Source: Capnocytophaga haemolytica
Lineage (GTDB): Bacteria > Bacteroidota > Bacteroidia > Flavobacteriales > Flavobacteriaceae
DNA length: 64,000 bases
NCBI RefSeq assembly: GCF_001553545.1
Contig: NZ_CP014227.1
Location: forward strand, 1,594,501-1,658,500
Direction of reading: 5' to 3'
The notes under the pieces: model-generated
What the model saw: only the letters and a program-made list of their open reading frames with translations
What the model was told of the DNA's origin: nothing
Database searches by the model: none
Shown here: positions 9,397 to 18,873 of the stretch, piece after piece
How positions within the stretch are numbered: the stretch's first letter is position 1
Layout of the letters: each line of letters begins with the position of its first letter
Translations under genes and position numbers: made by a program

Positions 9397-9420
9397 AATA
9401 AAATAGTTTGATAAATACAG

Positions 9421-9452
9421 AAAGGGCTTAGAACCACAGTTCTAAGCCCTTT
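9421..9452. terminator. Bidirectional terminator (892-aa gene / cysK)
   Basis: A perfect 13-bp stem AAAGGGCTTAGAA / TTCTAAGCCCTTT with a 6-nt loop lies between two convergent genes. Confidence 0.85.
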
Positions 9453-9482
9453 CCCATTTATAAAAGTTATGATACATATTTA

Positions 9483-10394
9483 TTATTCGTAAAGTCCTTC
9501 AACTGACCAGTAACGCTCGCCAGTATCGTAGTTTACTGTGAGGATACGAGCCTTAGGGTCACGTTGTAGCACCTTGCTAACGGCTGCCAAGGCTGCCCCT
9601 GTAGAGATACCTGCCAAGATACCTTCTTTCTTAGCTAAATTGCGGGCAAACTCATAAGCCTCTTCTTTTGAGATAGGAATTACCTCATCTACTACCTCAG
9701 GGTTGTAAGTCTTAGGGACAAAACCTGTACCTAAGCCCTGCAAAGCGTGTGGACCAGGTTTTCCACCGCTGAGCACTGCCGATTGGTCGGGCTCTACAGC
9801 TACTGTCTTAAGCTTAGGGAAGTGCTGCTTGAGTACCTTTGAGATTCCCGAGATATGCCCACCAGTGCCCACTCCTGTTACAAAGTAGTCAAAACCTTCA
9901 GGGAATGACTTGAGTATTTCCTGTGCTGTAGTACGCTCGTGTACAGCTGGGTTTGCAGGGTTCTCAAACTGCTGAGGTATCCACGAGTTAGGAATGCCTT
10001 CTGCAATCTCTTTGGCTTTAGCAATTGCTCCACCTGTGCCTTGTTCTTTAGGGGTGAGCACTATTTCAGCTCCATAAGCTGTTACGAGCTTACGGCGCTC
10101 CACGCTCATCGACTCTGGCATTACCACTATGAGCTTATAGCCCTTTACAGCAGCTACCAGCGATAGCCCTACGCCTGTGTTCCCTGAGGTAGGCTCTACG
10201 ATTACGGTGTCTTTTTTGAGTAGACCCCGCGCCTCAGCATCTTCGATCATCGCCAATGCGATACGGTCTTTGATGCTCCCCCCTGGGTTTAAACGTTCCA
10301 ACTTGATGTAAACATTCGCATTTTCACCAAACAATCTGTTGATCTTCACCTCGGGAGTGTTCCCGATGACTTCTAAAACATTTTTGTACGCCAT
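9483..10394 (-). CDS. cysK: Cysteine synthase A (O-acetylserine sulfhydrylase)
   Basis: PLP-dependent enzyme that makes L-cysteine from O-acetylserine and sulfide in the cytoplasm. The 303-residue protein shows the PLP lysine K42 in [10 protein letters not shown], the substrate-binding TSGNTG loop (about 69-74), the phosphate-binding [10 protein letters not shown] loop (about 175-183) and the late ISTGAALAA motif. Length and motifs fit CysK/CysM; CysK is favoured by the neighbouring serine acetyltransferase gene 76 bp upstream in the same direction, which supplies its substrate and commonly forms a complex with it. Confidence 0.93.
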   Translation of the reverse strand: MAYKNVLEVIGNTPEVKINRLFGENANVYIKLERLNPGGSIKDRIALAMIEDAEARGLLKKDTVIVEPTSGNTGVGLSLVAAVKGYKLIVVMPESMSVERRKLVTAYGAEIVLTPKEQGTGGAIAKAKEIAEGIPNSWIPQQFENPANPAVHERTTAQEILKSFPEGFDYFVTGVGTGGHISGISKVLKQHFPKLKTVAVEPDQSAVLSGGKPGPHALQGLGTGFVPKTYNPEVVDEVIPISKEEAYEFARNLAKKEGILAGISTGAALAAVSKVLQRDPKARILTVNYDTGERYWSVEGLYE

Positions 10395-10470
10395 TTTTAT
10401 ATAGTTTTTAATTAAGTTACTTTTTTACTATTCTCACTCTTACTCCTTCCTGTTCTCTCGTCTCTGATCT

Positions 10471-11313
10471 CTATATGATATAATTAATCGGCTCTTCCTT
10501 TATTTCTACTCCTTTTACGGTGATGAGGCTCTTATGGAAGACCTTCGTATACGGCTCAATGCTACTTGTAAGCCATACATTTCCACCAATGATGCAATCG
10601 TGCCCTACCACAGTATCGCCGCCAAGCACTGTTGCCCCTGAGTATATCACGGTATTATCGCCGATAGTAGGGTGTCGCTTGGTGTTTGCCTTATCCAGCG
10701 ATACTGATAATGCTCCTAACGTTACTCCTTGATATACTTTCACATAGTTGCCTATCACCGTCGTTTCGCCGATGACGATCCCTGTGCCGTGGTCAATCAT
10801 AAAGGGAACGCCAATCTCTGCCGCTGGGTGTATGTCTATCCCTGTTTTGCTATGGGCGTACTCAGTGAGAATACGCGGCAGCAACCGCACCCCTCGCACC
10901 CATAGCTCGTGTGCCATACGGTAGACCATAATGGCAAAGAAGCCTGGGTAAGTGATCTGCACCTCACGCACTGAGGTCGCTGCGGGGTCGCTTTGTGTGA
11001 AAAATACCGCATCTTCCTTCAATTTGTTGTATATCTCTGGTAATATACAATCATAGTAATCAGCTACTTGTGCCTTTTGCTCCTCATTCTCTAAGAAGTT
11101 ATTGACGATATGTACAAAATCATACTTCAGTTCCTCATACCGTGCTTCAATAGTCGCCTTTGAGATACAGGTGCGTTCTTCTATAAGGAAGAGAAACCTA
11201 AATATCCCTTCAATAAAATGCTCAATACGCTGCTTACTAGTGTGGTGGGTTATGGCACTGCTCTGCTCATATAGCTCACTTAGCAGGCTCTCTGCACAAT
11301 TTACTTTATTCAT
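10471..11313 (-). CDS. cysE: Serine O-acetyltransferase
   Basis: Transfers an acetyl group from acetyl-CoA to L-serine, giving O-acetylserine for the adjacent cysteine synthase. The 280-residue protein has an N-terminal helical domain (to about 140) and a C-terminal left-handed beta-helix with hexapeptide repeats, including HPAAEIGVPFMIDHGTGIVIGETTVIG with the catalytic His of the DHGTG motif. The layout resembles the EpsC/SAT-like form common in Bacteroidota. The end reads EEPINYII, so a C-terminal Ile is available for docking into CysK. The gene has its own promoter (11486-11516) and a leader of about 165 nt with a terminator-like hairpin. Confidence 0.9.
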   Translation of the reverse strand: MNKVNCAESLLSELYEQSSAITHHTSKQRIEHFIEGIFRFLFLIEERTCISKATIEARYEELKYDFVHIVNNFLENEEQKAQVADYYDCILPEIYNKLKEDAVFFTQSDPAATSVREVQITYPGFFAIMVYRMAHELWVRGVRLLPRILTEYAHSKTGIDIHPAAEIGVPFMIDHGTGIVIGETTVIGNYVKVYQGVTLGALSVSLDKANTKRHPTIGDNTVIYSGATVLGGDTVVGHDCIIGGNVWLTSSIEPYTKVFHKSLITVKGVEIKEEPINYII

Positions 11314-11326
11314 ATAGGTATAAAAA

Positions 11327-11479
11327 TAAAACTCACTACCTTAAAAGCAGTGAGTTTGTTATGATATATGGTCTTTTTAGCTCCGACTTCAATATATAAC
11401 ACAAGCAGCACTGCTCGCTTTTGGCGTGCACCACATACACATTATGTTACAAATTGAATACATCTGTTTGTCTTATTTA
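11327..11479 (-). promoter_or_regulatory. Structured 5' leader of cysE with possible attenuator hairpin
   Basis: From the promoter-predicted start (about 11479) the cysE leader runs about 165 nt. Just before the start codon it folds a 9-bp stem (AAACTCACT / AGTGAGTTT) followed by a T-rich tract (TTTTATTTTTAT), which looks like an intrinsic terminator between promoter and coding region. Upstream are further self-complementary stretches such as GCAGTGCTGC. This arrangement suggests transcription attenuation; no known riboswitch class is recognised. The hairpin could instead be a plain terminator of gltX readthrough. Confidence 0.4.
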
Positions 11480-11485
11480 TCGGGG

Positions 11486-11516
11486 CAAAGGTACAAATTA
11501 TTTTCTAACTACCAAA
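11486..11516 (-). promoter_or_regulatory. cysE promoter
   Basis: On the minus strand TTTG (11516-11513) and TACCTTTG (11493-11486) are about 20 bp apart, matching the Bacteroidota consensus. It lies in the gltX-cysE gap, so cysE need not depend on readthrough from gltX. Confidence 0.7.
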
Positions 11517-11544
11517 CTTTTTTGCAAAATATTTTTATAAAATT

Positions 11545-13056
11545 TTACCCTTTGGTAGCTAACTGTATGTTTTTCAACCGATCAAGTGTTTCCTCTTTAC
11601 CGATAATTTCCATAATATCAAAGATATGAGGACCCTTCATCTCGCCTACAAGGGCTAACCGTAGAGGTGGCATCACCTGTCCGAAGCCGTAACCTTTCTC
11701 TTCAATATATTGCTTGATGCGTTCTTCCAAAGCTAATGAACTGAAACTCTCTGCATTGCGGAGAATATCGCTCACCTCGTCGATGATTTCGGAGGTATTG
11801 TCCTTCCATTGCTTCTTAAGTGCCTTTGCATCGTACTCAGTGGGGCGTACGAAGAAGTAACTGCCGAGCTCCCAAAAGTCTGCCACAAAGGTAGCCCGCT
11901 CCTTAATCAGCCCTACCACGCGCGCTAAGGCAGCAGTAGGGTAGGAGAGACCCTTCTCTTTTAGTATAGGTTGGAACAGTTCCGCAAGTGCAGTGTCGCT
12001 CTTCATCTGTAAATATTGATGGTTGAACCACTTGATCTTCTCAGGATCAAAGCGCGCTCCTGCCTTGTGTACTTTCTCCAAATCGAACAGCTCAATAAGC
12101 TCCTCTATGGAGAAAATCTCCTTATCGCCACCAGGGTTCCAGCCTAGTAGTGTCAAGAAGTTAATGAGTGCCTCAGGGAAGTAGCCTTCGCCTCTAAAGC
12201 CTTTGAGCAGTGTGCCTTCCTCTTCCCATTCCATTGGGAAGACAGGGAAGCCGTACTTTATCCCATCGCGCTTGCTGAGCTTCCCGTTGCCCACAGGCTT
12301 GAGTATCAGTGGTAGGTGTGCAAACTCAGGTGCCTGCCAGCCAAAGGCTCTATATAATAATAGGTGTAGTGCCATCGAAGGCAGCCATTCCTCACCGCGG
12401 ATCACGTGTGTGATCTCCATTAGGTGGTCGTCGACGATATTTGCCAAGTGATAGGTAGGCATTCCATCGCTCTTGAAGAGCACTTTATCGTCGAGCGTAC
12501 TTGTATCAATAGTGACATCCCCACGAATCATATCGTGCATTTGCAGGGTTTCGCCCTCAGGCATCTTAAAGCGTACCACGTAGGCATCGCCGCGCTGCAA
12601 TCGCTTTTCAACCTCTTCCTTAGGCAGCGAGAGCGAGTTCTCCAAACTACCACGCGTTGCCCAATTATATATAAAGGTATCTCCCTTTGCCTCAAATGCC
12701 TTACGCTGTGCCTCCAAAGCCTCGGCACTATCGAAGGCGTAATACGCCCATCCATTTGCCAAGAGTGCCTCAGCATACTCGCGATAGAGAGCCTTGCGCT
12801 CACTCTGGCGATAAGGCGCGTGTTTGCCGCCTTTGCCTACGCCTTCATCGTAGGTCAATCCGCACCACTCAAGCGACTTAATAATGTAATCCTCAGCACC
12901 TTCCACATAGCGGTTCTGGTCGGTATCCTCAATGCGGAGCAGGAACTCGCCGCCGTGTTTCTTTGCAAATAAATAATTGAATAGTGCTGTGCGCACCCCG
13001 CCTATGTGCAACGCTCCCGTCGGGCTGGGTGCAAATCTTACTCTTACCATCTTCAA
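11545..13056 (-). CDS. gltX: Glutamyl-tRNA synthetase
   Basis: Charges tRNA-Glu with glutamate. The 503-residue class I synthetase shows the HIGH-type motif in APSPTGALHIGG (HIGG at 17-20), the RIEDTDQNR segment at 41-49 and the KLSKR motif at 259-263 (GKLSKRDG), followed by the alpha-helical anticodon-binding region. Length is typical. It is the last gene of a tight minus-strand cluster (yraN, ACT-domain gene, gltX) with 7 bases between it and the upstream gene. Confidence 0.96.
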   Translation of the reverse strand: MKMVRVRFAPSPTGALHIGGVRTALFNYLFAKKHGGEFLLRIEDTDQNRYVEGAEDYIIKSLEWCGLTYDEGVGKGGKHAPYRQSERKALYREYAEALLANGWAYYAFDSAEALEAQRKAFEAKGDTFIYNWATRGSLENSLSLPKEEVEKRLQRGDAYVVRFKMPEGETLQMHDMIRGDVTIDTSTLDDKVLFKSDGMPTYHLANIVDDHLMEITHVIRGEEWLPSMALHLLLYRAFGWQAPEFAHLPLILKPVGNGKLSKRDGIKYGFPVFPMEWEEEGTLLKGFRGEGYFPEALINFLTLLGWNPGGDKEIFSIEELIELFDLEKVHKAGARFDPEKIKWFNHQYLQMKSDTALAELFQPILKEKGLSYPTAALARVVGLIKERATFVADFWELGSYFFVRPTEYDAKALKKQWKDNTSEIIDEVSDILRNAESFSSLALEERIKQYIEEKGYGFGQVMPPLRLALVGEMKGPHIFDIMEIIGKEETLDRLKNIQLATKG

Positions 13057-13063
13057 AAATCTT

Positions 13064-13726
13064 CTATAATAATTTTAAATCCTTAATCACTTTAAAAGCC
13101 ACATCTACCTGCTCCTCAGGCACTACGATGGTGAACTCATTTGCAGTGGAAATCACCTCGTTCATACTCACCCCTTCCCACGCCAATCGTTGGAAGATAA
13201 AGTAATAAAGCCCTGAGGTAGAGACGTTTTCTTCTGGCAACTTCACGCTGATAGAGCCTAAGTCGGTAAACTTGTGCAAGCATTTTTCCTTACTGAAAAT
13301 CTTCTCTACCAAGCTCTCAACGCTATTGCTGACAATGATGGTAGACTCGTTTACACCGCGTGTAGTAGCACAGAACACATCGCTTTTGTGTTGTAGGTTC
13401 TTCAACAGTTCCGCCTGACAGTTCATCAGTGTCTCCGATACCAAGAAGGTGTAGTCCGTCAGGTTAGGACGGATGATGATGTTGCCTATATTCTTGAGTA
13501 CCTTTACAATACGGTGTGTAGAGCGGAACTCCATATCGGTAGAGAGGCGTTTGAGTGCCATCACTATCGCTCCATTGCGCACCTCACGATGCGATGTCTC
13601 ACCCTGTATCTCTTTGCGGATAATACGCGCCAAAGAGGTCAGGTTGATGATCCCTTGCGAAAGTGCCGTTTGTAGAAACGGTTTCGACTTAATGTATTGC
13701 TCAACGGCTGCGGATACTGTTTTCAT
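13064..13726 (-). CDS. ACT-domain protein related to aspartate kinase regulatory region
   Basis: The 220-residue protein lacks the catalytic kinase domain of aspartokinases but resembles proteins annotated aspartate kinase in Flavobacteriia. An N-terminal helical portion (TALSQGIINLTSLARIIRKEI, about 19-39, then REVRNGAIVMALKRL) suggests a nucleic-acid- or ligand-binding module, and the C-terminal half carries two ACT-like beta-alpha-beta segments (about 95-150 and 150-220, including LGSISVKLPEENVSTSGLYYFIFQRLAWEGVSMNEV). ACT domains usually bind amino acids. It lies between yraN and gltX, so a link to amino-acid or tRNA charging status is plausible but unproven. Confidence 0.75.
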   Translation of the reverse strand: MKTVSAAVEQYIKSKPFLQTALSQGIINLTSLARIIRKEIQGETSHREVRNGAIVMALKRLSTDMEFRSTHRIVKVLKNIGNIIIRPNLTDYTFLVSETLMNCQAELLKNLQHKSDVFCATTRGVNESTIIVSNSVESLVEKIFSKEKCLHKFTDLGSISVKLPEENVSTSGLYYFIFQRLAWEGVSMNEVISTANEFTIVVPEEQVDVAFKVIKDLKLL

Positions 13727-13747
13727 CTTTACACTTATTTTATACGT

Positions 13748-14107
13748 TTAGAACGGATAAAACGCATCTTCAATATACGTAATATCGTATTCCACACTGT
13801 TTTTCACAATCGAAATAATATCAAATTGCACCTCCATATCCAAGTTTTTCACACTCACATAGTGGTTTGCCGCCTTGATGAGCAGCCCCATCTTCTGCTT
13901 GTTCACAAACGACTCTGGCGCACCATAAGCAGTTGAATTGCGTGCTTTTACCTCTGTGATATGCAGCACATTAGCCTTTGTGGAGATGATGTCGATCTCC
14001 GCGTGCCCAAATCTGTAGTTGCGTTCCAAGATGCTATGCCCGTTGTCAACGAGGAACTGCACTGCATCCTCTTCGCCCTCTTTGCCAAAATCATTATGCG
14101 CTGCCAT
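13748..14107 (-). CDS. UPF0102 / YraN family endonuclease-like protein
   Basis: A 119-residue member of the YraN family, with a restriction-endonuclease-like PD-(D/E)XK fold. Visible are the start FGKEGEEDAVQFLVDNGHSILERNYRFGHAEIDII, where the ERNYR and EIDII segments are diagnostic, then ITEVKARNS (E-x-K) and the VNKQK helix. It heads the yraN-ACT-gltX cluster: a TACCTTTG box at 14134-14141 on the minus strand lies 26 bp upstream. Biological role in the family is unresolved. Confidence 0.88.
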   Translation of the reverse strand: MAAHNDFGKEGEEDAVQFLVDNGHSILERNYRFGHAEIDIISTKANVLHITEVKARNSTAYGAPESFVNKQKMGLLIKAANHYVSVKNLDMEVQFDIISIVKNSVEYDITYIEDAFYPF

Positions 14108-14376
14108 CGCGATAGTATATGATATTCCAAGTGCAAAGGTACGAATAATATTTGAGATATCAATATAAATTATTGAAAAAAAACTTTATACAGCTTTTGT
14201 ACAGTTTTGCAAGTGTTATTTTCTCAGCAAAAAAGGAAGGTAAATTGAGGAGCTATCTTAGGCGGAACTCTGCTCTAAGTAGTTTTTGTCATATTTTTAT
14301 TAAAATGGATTTATAATTGAATAATATGTAATGGCTAATAATACCAAAATACCCCCTTTTTGGGTAGGTAGAAAGT

Positions 14377-14464
14377 CCGTATTGCAACCGTACTCCATCC
14401 GTATTGCAACCGTAGTTGCTCTTACGTTCCTCTTACCTTGCTCTTAGGTTCCTCTTACGAGGAG
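14377..14464. repeat. 11-bp-period degenerate tandem array between yraN and mnmA
   Basis: Eight in-register 11-mers: CCGTATTGCAA, CCGTACTCCAT, CCGTATTGCAA, CCGTAGTTGCT, CTTACGTTCCT, CTTACCTTGCT, CTTAGGTTCCT, CTTACGAGGAG. Two unit types meet in the middle. The array lies in a 559-bp divergent intergenic region; the rest of that region holds only the two promoters and AT-rich sequence. Confidence 0.85.
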
Positions 14465-14635
14465 GGGTCAGAGGTCAGTAATCAGAGGTAAGAAAATTAA
14501 GCTGTGGAGTTATGTTGTGGTATTGTTAAAAAGATGCGGCAAAGTTATGAAATAATTCATAATACGCAAAACTATTTTTGAGGTATTTATGCTAAATTCA
14601 TTGTTGATCATTGACCATTAATCATTTAAAAGTTG

Positions 14636-14643
14636 TACCTTTG
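14636..14643 (+). promoter_or_regulatory. mnmA promoter -7 box
   Basis: TACCTTTG lies 23 bp before the mnmA ATG, with TTG at 14611-14613 as a weak -33 element. Confidence 0.6.
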
Positions 14644-14666
14644 CACCCTCAAAAGTTAAAATACAG

Positions 14667-15860
14667 ATGAAAAGAGTAGTAGTGGGCTTAAGTGGGGGAG
14701 TGGATAGCAGTGTGGCTGCGTATCTACTTAAGGAACAGGGGTATGAGGTTATAGGTCTGTTTATGAAGAATTGGCACGACGATTCGGTTACCATTTCGGA
14801 TGAATGCCCTTGGCTTGAGGATAGCAACGATGCCCTTTTGGTAGCTGAAAAGCTCGGCATTCCTTTCCAAACCGTGGATATGAGTGAACCTTATAAGCAG
14901 CGTATTGTCGATTATATGTTTGCCGAGTACGAGTGTGGGCGCACGCCTAACCCTGATGTGCTCTGCAATCGCGAGATAAAGTTTGATGTCTTTATGCAGT
15001 TGGCACTGAGCCTTGGTGCTGATTACGTTGCCACAGGGCATTACTGCCGCAAAGAGGTAATTGAGATAGGAGGAAAGCCTGTATACCGCTTGCTGATGGG
15101 GGTAGACCCTAATAAGGATCAGTCGTATTTTCTTTGTCAACTCTCACAGGATCAGCTCAGTAAAGCATTATTTCCGATAGGGGAGATGCTCAAGCCCGAA
15201 GTGCGTACCATTGCTAAAGCCCAAGGGTTAGTTACTGCTGAAAAGCGTGATTCTCAAGGGCTTTGCTTTGTAGGAAAAGTACGCTTACCCGATTTCCTTC
15301 AACAGAAATTACTACCCAAAGAAGGGGCTATTATAGAAATACCTGCTACTTGGCACGGCTATGCAGAACGCGCTGAGCAGCGTCTTTTTGAGTGCTATGA
15401 AGATGAGCTCAAATACTTATCGCAACGCTATGTGTATCAACCTTCTGATGGAAAGAGAGTCGGCACACATCAGGGGGCGCATTTCTTCACCAAGGGGCAA
15501 CGTAAAGGCTTAAATGTCGGTGGCACACCCGAGCCGTTGTTTGTGCTGGAAACCGATGTAAATGAGAACGTTATCTATGCAGGGCAAGGACACACGCACA
15601 GCGGTCTGTTCAGGAGTGCCTTATTTATTAAGAAGGAAGATGTGCATTGGGTTCGCGAAGATTTGCGATTGCAGCCTTATGAGAATAAAGATGCTATGGT
15701 ACGCATTCGCTACCGTCAGCCATTGCAGGAAGCTAAATTATACGCTGTCCCTGATGGATTGTATATTCATTTTAAAGAACCTCAAAGTGCCATCACTGAA
15801 GGGCAATTTGCCGTCTGGTATGAAGGCGAGGAACTATTAGGTAGCGGGGTGATTGCATAG
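14667..15860 (+). CDS. mnmA: tRNA-specific 2-thiouridylase MnmA
   Basis: Makes the 2-thio group of wobble uridine 34 in tRNA-Lys, -Glu and -Gln, using ATP and sulfur relayed from cysteine desulfurase. The 397-residue protein begins with the PP-loop [15 protein letters not shown] (about residues 8-22). The two functional cysteines are visible in [12 protein letters not shown] (about 103) and SQGLCFVGK (about 200). [11 protein letters not shown] near residue 50 is typical of the Bacteroidota form. It is transcribed alone from the promoter at 14636-14643. Confidence 0.95.
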   Translation: MKRVVVGLSGGVDSSVAAYLLKEQGYEVIGLFMKNWHDDSVTISDECPWLEDSNDALLVAEKLGIPFQTVDMSEPYKQRIVDYMFAEYECGRTPNPDVLCNREIKFDVFMQLALSLGADYVATGHYCRKEVIEIGGKPVYRLLMGVDPNKDQSYFLCQLSQDQLSKALFPIGEMLKPEVRTIAKAQGLVTAEKRDSQGLCFVGKVRLPDFLQQKLLPKEGAIIEIPATWHGYAERAEQRLFECYEDELKYLSQRYVYQPSDGKRVGTHQGAHFFTKGQRKGLNVGGTPEPLFVLETDVNENVIYAGQGHTHSGLFRSALFIKKEDVHWVREDLRLQPYENKDAMVRIRYRQPLQEAKLYAVPDGLYIHFKEPQSAITEGQFAVWYEGEELLGSGVIA

Positions 15861-15986
15861 GCTATTTACTCAATATTCTTTCCTCTATTTTACATAATGT
15901 AAATTATGAATACATAATATACTGAGCTTCAGAGACTTGTGTATTTATGATTTTCGACAGCACAATTTCTGAAAACTACATAAATA

Positions 15987-16020
15987 AAAAGCGGTTATTC
16001 ATCATTGAATAACCGCTTTT
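15987..16020. terminator. Bidirectional terminator (mnmA / ettA)
   Basis: A 15-bp perfect stem AAAAGCGGTTATTCA / TGAATAACCGCTTTT with a 4-nt loop between convergent genes. Confidence 0.88.
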
Positions 16021-16045
16021 CTGATTTATAATTTCTAATTTTTAT

Positions 16046-17737
16046 TTAGCGTATTAACTTCTTATACTTAATGCGTGTTGGTGTTACTTCTTTGCCGAGG
16101 CGTTTTTTCTTGTTTTCTTCATATTCTGAGAAGCTACCTTCAAAGAAATACACCTGTGAATCGCCTTCAAATGCTAAGATATGGGTACATATACGGTCGA
16201 GGAACCAACGGTCGTGAGAGATGACTACAGCACAACCTGCAAAGTTCTCTAAGCCTTCCTCTAAGGCACGTAAGGTGTTTACGTCCAAGTCGTTGGTAGG
16301 CTCATCCAGCAGTAGCACGTTGCCTTCTTCCTTGAGGGTCATCGCTAGATGCAAGCGGTTGCGTTCACCTCCTGAGAGAGTCGCCACCTTCTTGTTTTGC
16401 TCGCTGCCACCAAAGTTAAACTTACTCAAATATGCCCTTGAGTTCACCTGACGTCCACCCATCATAATGAGATCTTGCCCCTCAGAGAAGTTCTCCCAAA
16501 TCGTCTTTTCAGGGTCGATATTCTTATGCGATTGGTCTACATAGGCGATCTTGACGGTGTCTCCAATGGTAAAAGTGCCGCTATCGGGTTGCTCTTCGCC
16601 CATAATCATACGAAAGATGGTGGATTTACCCGCTCCATTAGGACCAATCACACCCACAATGCCCGCTTGTGGCAATACAAAGTTCAAATCCTCATAGAGA
16701 ATCTTATCACCAAAGGCTTTGGATACCCCTTTTGCCTCAATGACATTCGTGCCCAGTCGCGGTCCGTTAGGTATGTATATTTCGAGTTTTTCCTCAAGTT
16801 GCTTAGCATCCTGATTCATCAGGCGGTCGTAGTTTTGTAAACGTGCTTTCTGCTTTGCTTGGCGACCTTTAGCTCCCTGACGTACCCATTCCAGCTCGCG
16901 TTCAAGCACTTTTTGTCGCTTGTTTTCACTCTTTTGTTCCTGTGCCAATCGCTGTGCCTTCTGTTCCAGCCACGAGGAGTAGTTCCCTTTCCACGGAATA
17001 CCCTCTCCCCTATCGAGTTCAAGTATCCAACCTGCCACGTTATCAAGGAAATAGCGGTCGTGCGTTACAGCGATTACTGTCCCTGCATACTGCTGTAGGT
17101 GCTGCTCAAGCCACAATACCGATTCAGCGTCTAAGTGGTTAGTAGGCTCATCAAGGAGCAATACATCGGGTTGCTGTAAGAGCAATCGGCAGAGTGCCAC
17201 GCGTCTACGTTCACCTCCTGAGAGTACTTTTATGGGTGTATCAGCCTCAGGGGTACGTAGCGCATCCATAGCCACTTCGAGTTTATTGTCGATTTCCCAC
17301 GCACCGAGGGCATCAATCTTATCTTGCAACTCCGCCTGACGATCCATCAGTTTCTGTATCTTGTCAGGGTCGGAATACACCTCTTCTAAACCAAATTGAT
17401 CGTTGATAGCATTGAACTCCTCAAGGATTGCCATCGTATCGGCTACTCCCTCACGCACCACTTCTATTACGGTTTTATTCTCGTCGAGATGTGGCTCCTG
17501 CTCTAAGTAGCCCACGGTGTAATTGGGGGCAAAGACCACATCACCTTGGTAGTTTTTGTCTACTCCTGCAATAATCTTCAAAAGGGAGGATTTGCCTGAG
17601 CCGTTAAGCCCGAGTATGCCTATTTTAGCCCCATAGAAGAAACTCAAGTAAATATCCTTGAGCACCTGCTTGCCCGTTTGTGAGTAGGTCTTACTGACCT
17701 TACTCATTGAAAAAATAACTTTCTTATCGTCTGCCAT
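16046..17737 (-). CDS. ettA: Energy-dependent translational throttle EttA (ABC-F ATPase)
   Basis: ABC-F protein that binds the ribosomal E site and gates entry into elongation according to the ATP/ADP ratio. The 563-residue chain has two intact ABC domains with Walker A GLNGSGKSS (about 41-49) and GPNGAGKST (about 360-368), signature LSGGERRR and LSGGERNR, Walker B LLLDEPTNHLD and [11 protein letters not shown], and the arm/linker rich in Gln/Lys between them. The C-terminus reads RLGKEVTPTRIKYKKL, diagnostic for EttA. Third gene of a minus-strand cluster behind the hotdog and yciO-like genes (20-bp gap). Confidence 0.93.
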   Translation of the reverse strand: MADDKKVIFSMSKVSKTYSQTGKQVLKDIYLSFFYGAKIGILGLNGSGKSSLLKIIAGVDKNYQGDVVFAPNYTVGYLEQEPHLDENKTVIEVVREGVADTMAILEEFNAINDQFGLEEVYSDPDKIQKLMDRQAELQDKIDALGAWEIDNKLEVAMDALRTPEADTPIKVLSGGERRRVALCRLLLQQPDVLLLDEPTNHLDAESVLWLEQHLQQYAGTVIAVTHDRYFLDNVAGWILELDRGEGIPWKGNYSSWLEQKAQRLAQEQKSENKRQKVLERELEWVRQGAKGRQAKQKARLQNYDRLMNQDAKQLEEKLEIYIPNGPRLGTNVIEAKGVSKAFGDKILYEDLNFVLPQAGIVGVIGPNGAGKSTIFRMIMGEEQPDSGTFTIGDTVKIAYVDQSHKNIDPEKTIWENFSEGQDLIMMGGRQVNSRAYLSKFNFGGSEQNKKVATLSGGERNRLHLAMTLKEEGNVLLLDEPTNDLDVNTLRALEEGLENFAGCAVVISHDRWFLDRICTHILAFEGDSQVYFFEGSFSEYEENKKKRLGKEVTPTRIKYKKLIR

Positions 17738-17757
17738 AATTCTTTATAAATATTATT

Positions 17758-18378
17758 CTAAAAAATATCTGTGCTGCCCTTACCTTCACGAAGGACCTTT
17801 GGCTCATCACCTGAGAGGTCAATCACCGTGGAAGCCACATTATCACCGTAGCCTCCATCAATAACCATATCAACTCTGTTTTGCCATTTTTCAAAAATTA
17901 GTTCTGGGTCGGTGGTGTACTCAATCACATCGTCTTCGTCATAAATGGATGTAGAGACGATGGGATTGCCCAACAGCTCCACAATACGGCGTGCTATAAG
18001 GTTGTCAGGCACACGGATACCAACTGTTTTCTTCTTCTTAAAATCCTTAGGAAGATTATTGTTTCCCTGCATAACAAAAGTATAAGGACCTGGCAATACA
18101 CGCTTTAGCAACTTGAATGTAGTTGAGTCAATCTGTTTTACATAATCTGACAGGTTCTTCAGGTCAGAACATACAAACGAGAAGTTAGCTTTCTCTAACT
18201 TTACTCCTTTAATACGTGCAATCTTCTCAAGTGCTTTTGTGTTCGAAATATCACAGCCTAAGCCATATACAGTGTCAGTTGGATAAATGATAAGTCCACC
18301 GTTCTGCAGTACCTCAACTACCTTGTTGAGTTCTTTTTCATTTGGATTTTCCTCGTAGATTTTTATAAACTGAGCCAT
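17758..18378 (-). CDS. YciO/Sua5/YrdC-family protein (threonylcarbamoyl-AMP synthase-like)
   Basis: A 206-residue single-domain member of the YrdC superfamily, which makes threonylcarbamoyl-AMP for tRNA t6A37; this subfamily matches YciO more closely than TsaC (NFSFVCSDLKNLS, then GPYTFVMQG and TVGIRVPDN). IIYPTDTVYGLGCDI marks the nucleotide pocket. The start at 18378 (MAQFIKIYEENP) is chosen over an in-frame upstream start because the longer version would run through the neighbouring hotdog gene, whose stop is 4 bases upstream. YciO is poorly characterised and may not replace TsaC. Confidence 0.82.
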   Translation of the reverse strand: MAQFIKIYEENPNEKELNKVVEVLQNGGLIIYPTDTVYGLGCDISNTKALEKIARIKGVKLEKANFSFVCSDLKNLSDYVKQIDSTTFKLLKRVLPGPYTFVMQGNNNLPKDFKKKKTVGIRVPDNLIARRIVELLGNPIVSTSIYDEDDVIEYTTDPELIFEKWQNRVDMVIDGGYGDNVASTVIDLSGDEPKVLREGKGSTDIF

Positions 18379-18382
18379 AGTA

Positions 18383-18799
18383 CTAAATTTTAATCGTTGT
18401 AAATTTACAAAAAGAAATAAGCTTACCCTCTTGGTTAGTGATAGGGATTTCCCACAGTTGGAGTGTTTTACCAGCATTGATACACTTTGCCTTAGCAAAA
18501 ACAGTATCCCCTAACTTAGCTGCCCGCAGGTGATTACCACTGAGCTCTATTCCTCTTATTGACTCACCCTCATTGCGGTAAAGTAGGAATGCTCCCACGC
18601 TGCCTGCCGTTTCAGCCAAGGCTAAGGTAGCTCCTCCGTGTAGCACCCCATCTACTTGGGTAACTTTTTCAGTCACTGGCATTCTGAAAGTTACGCTTGT
18701 TTCATCAATGGATATCAATTCAATTTCCCAGAACCGCATTAAGTTGTCCTCTGAGAGTTCATTCCATTTTTTTAATAAAGCTTCTTTATTTGCTTCCAT
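18383..18799 (-). CDS. PaaI/YbgC-type hotdog thioesterase
   Basis: A 138-residue acyl-CoA thioesterase-like protein with one hotdog fold. The motif QVDGVLHGGATLALAETAGSVGAF (about residues 54-77) with HGG and the downstream Glu is that of the PaaI/DUF4442-like group; the usual Asn or Asp near the helix is followed by GIELSGNHLRAAKLGDTV. I place the start at 18799 (MEANKEALL) because an upstream in-frame ATG falls inside the TACTTTTG promoter box (18821-18828). First gene of the hotdog-yciO-ettA cluster. Substrate unknown; in many Bacteroidota similar enzymes act in menaquinone synthesis. Confidence 0.82.
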   Translation of the reverse strand: MEANKEALLKKWNELSEDNLMRFWEIELISIDETSVTFRMPVTEKVTQVDGVLHGGATLALAETAGSVGAFLLYRNEGESIRGIELSGNHLRAAKLGDTVFAKAKCINAGKTLQLWEIPITNQEGKLISFCKFTTIKI

Positions 18800-18820
18800 T
18801 GTATATACGGTTAAATGCGG

Positions 18821-18828
18821 CAAAAGTA
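18821..18828 (-). promoter_or_regulatory. -7 box of the hotdog-yciO-ettA cluster
   Basis: TACTTTTG on the minus strand, 22 bp before the chosen start of the hotdog gene. It decides the start, since the longer ORF would begin inside this element. Confidence 0.55.
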
Positions 18829-18873
18829 CGAATTAATGAGTAATAAGCAATGAGTAATAACTAATTTTTCCAA

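Noticed and set aside
12424..12972. Plus-strand open frame opposite gltX
   Set aside because: Antisense to conserved gltX; composition follows the gltX codon pattern.
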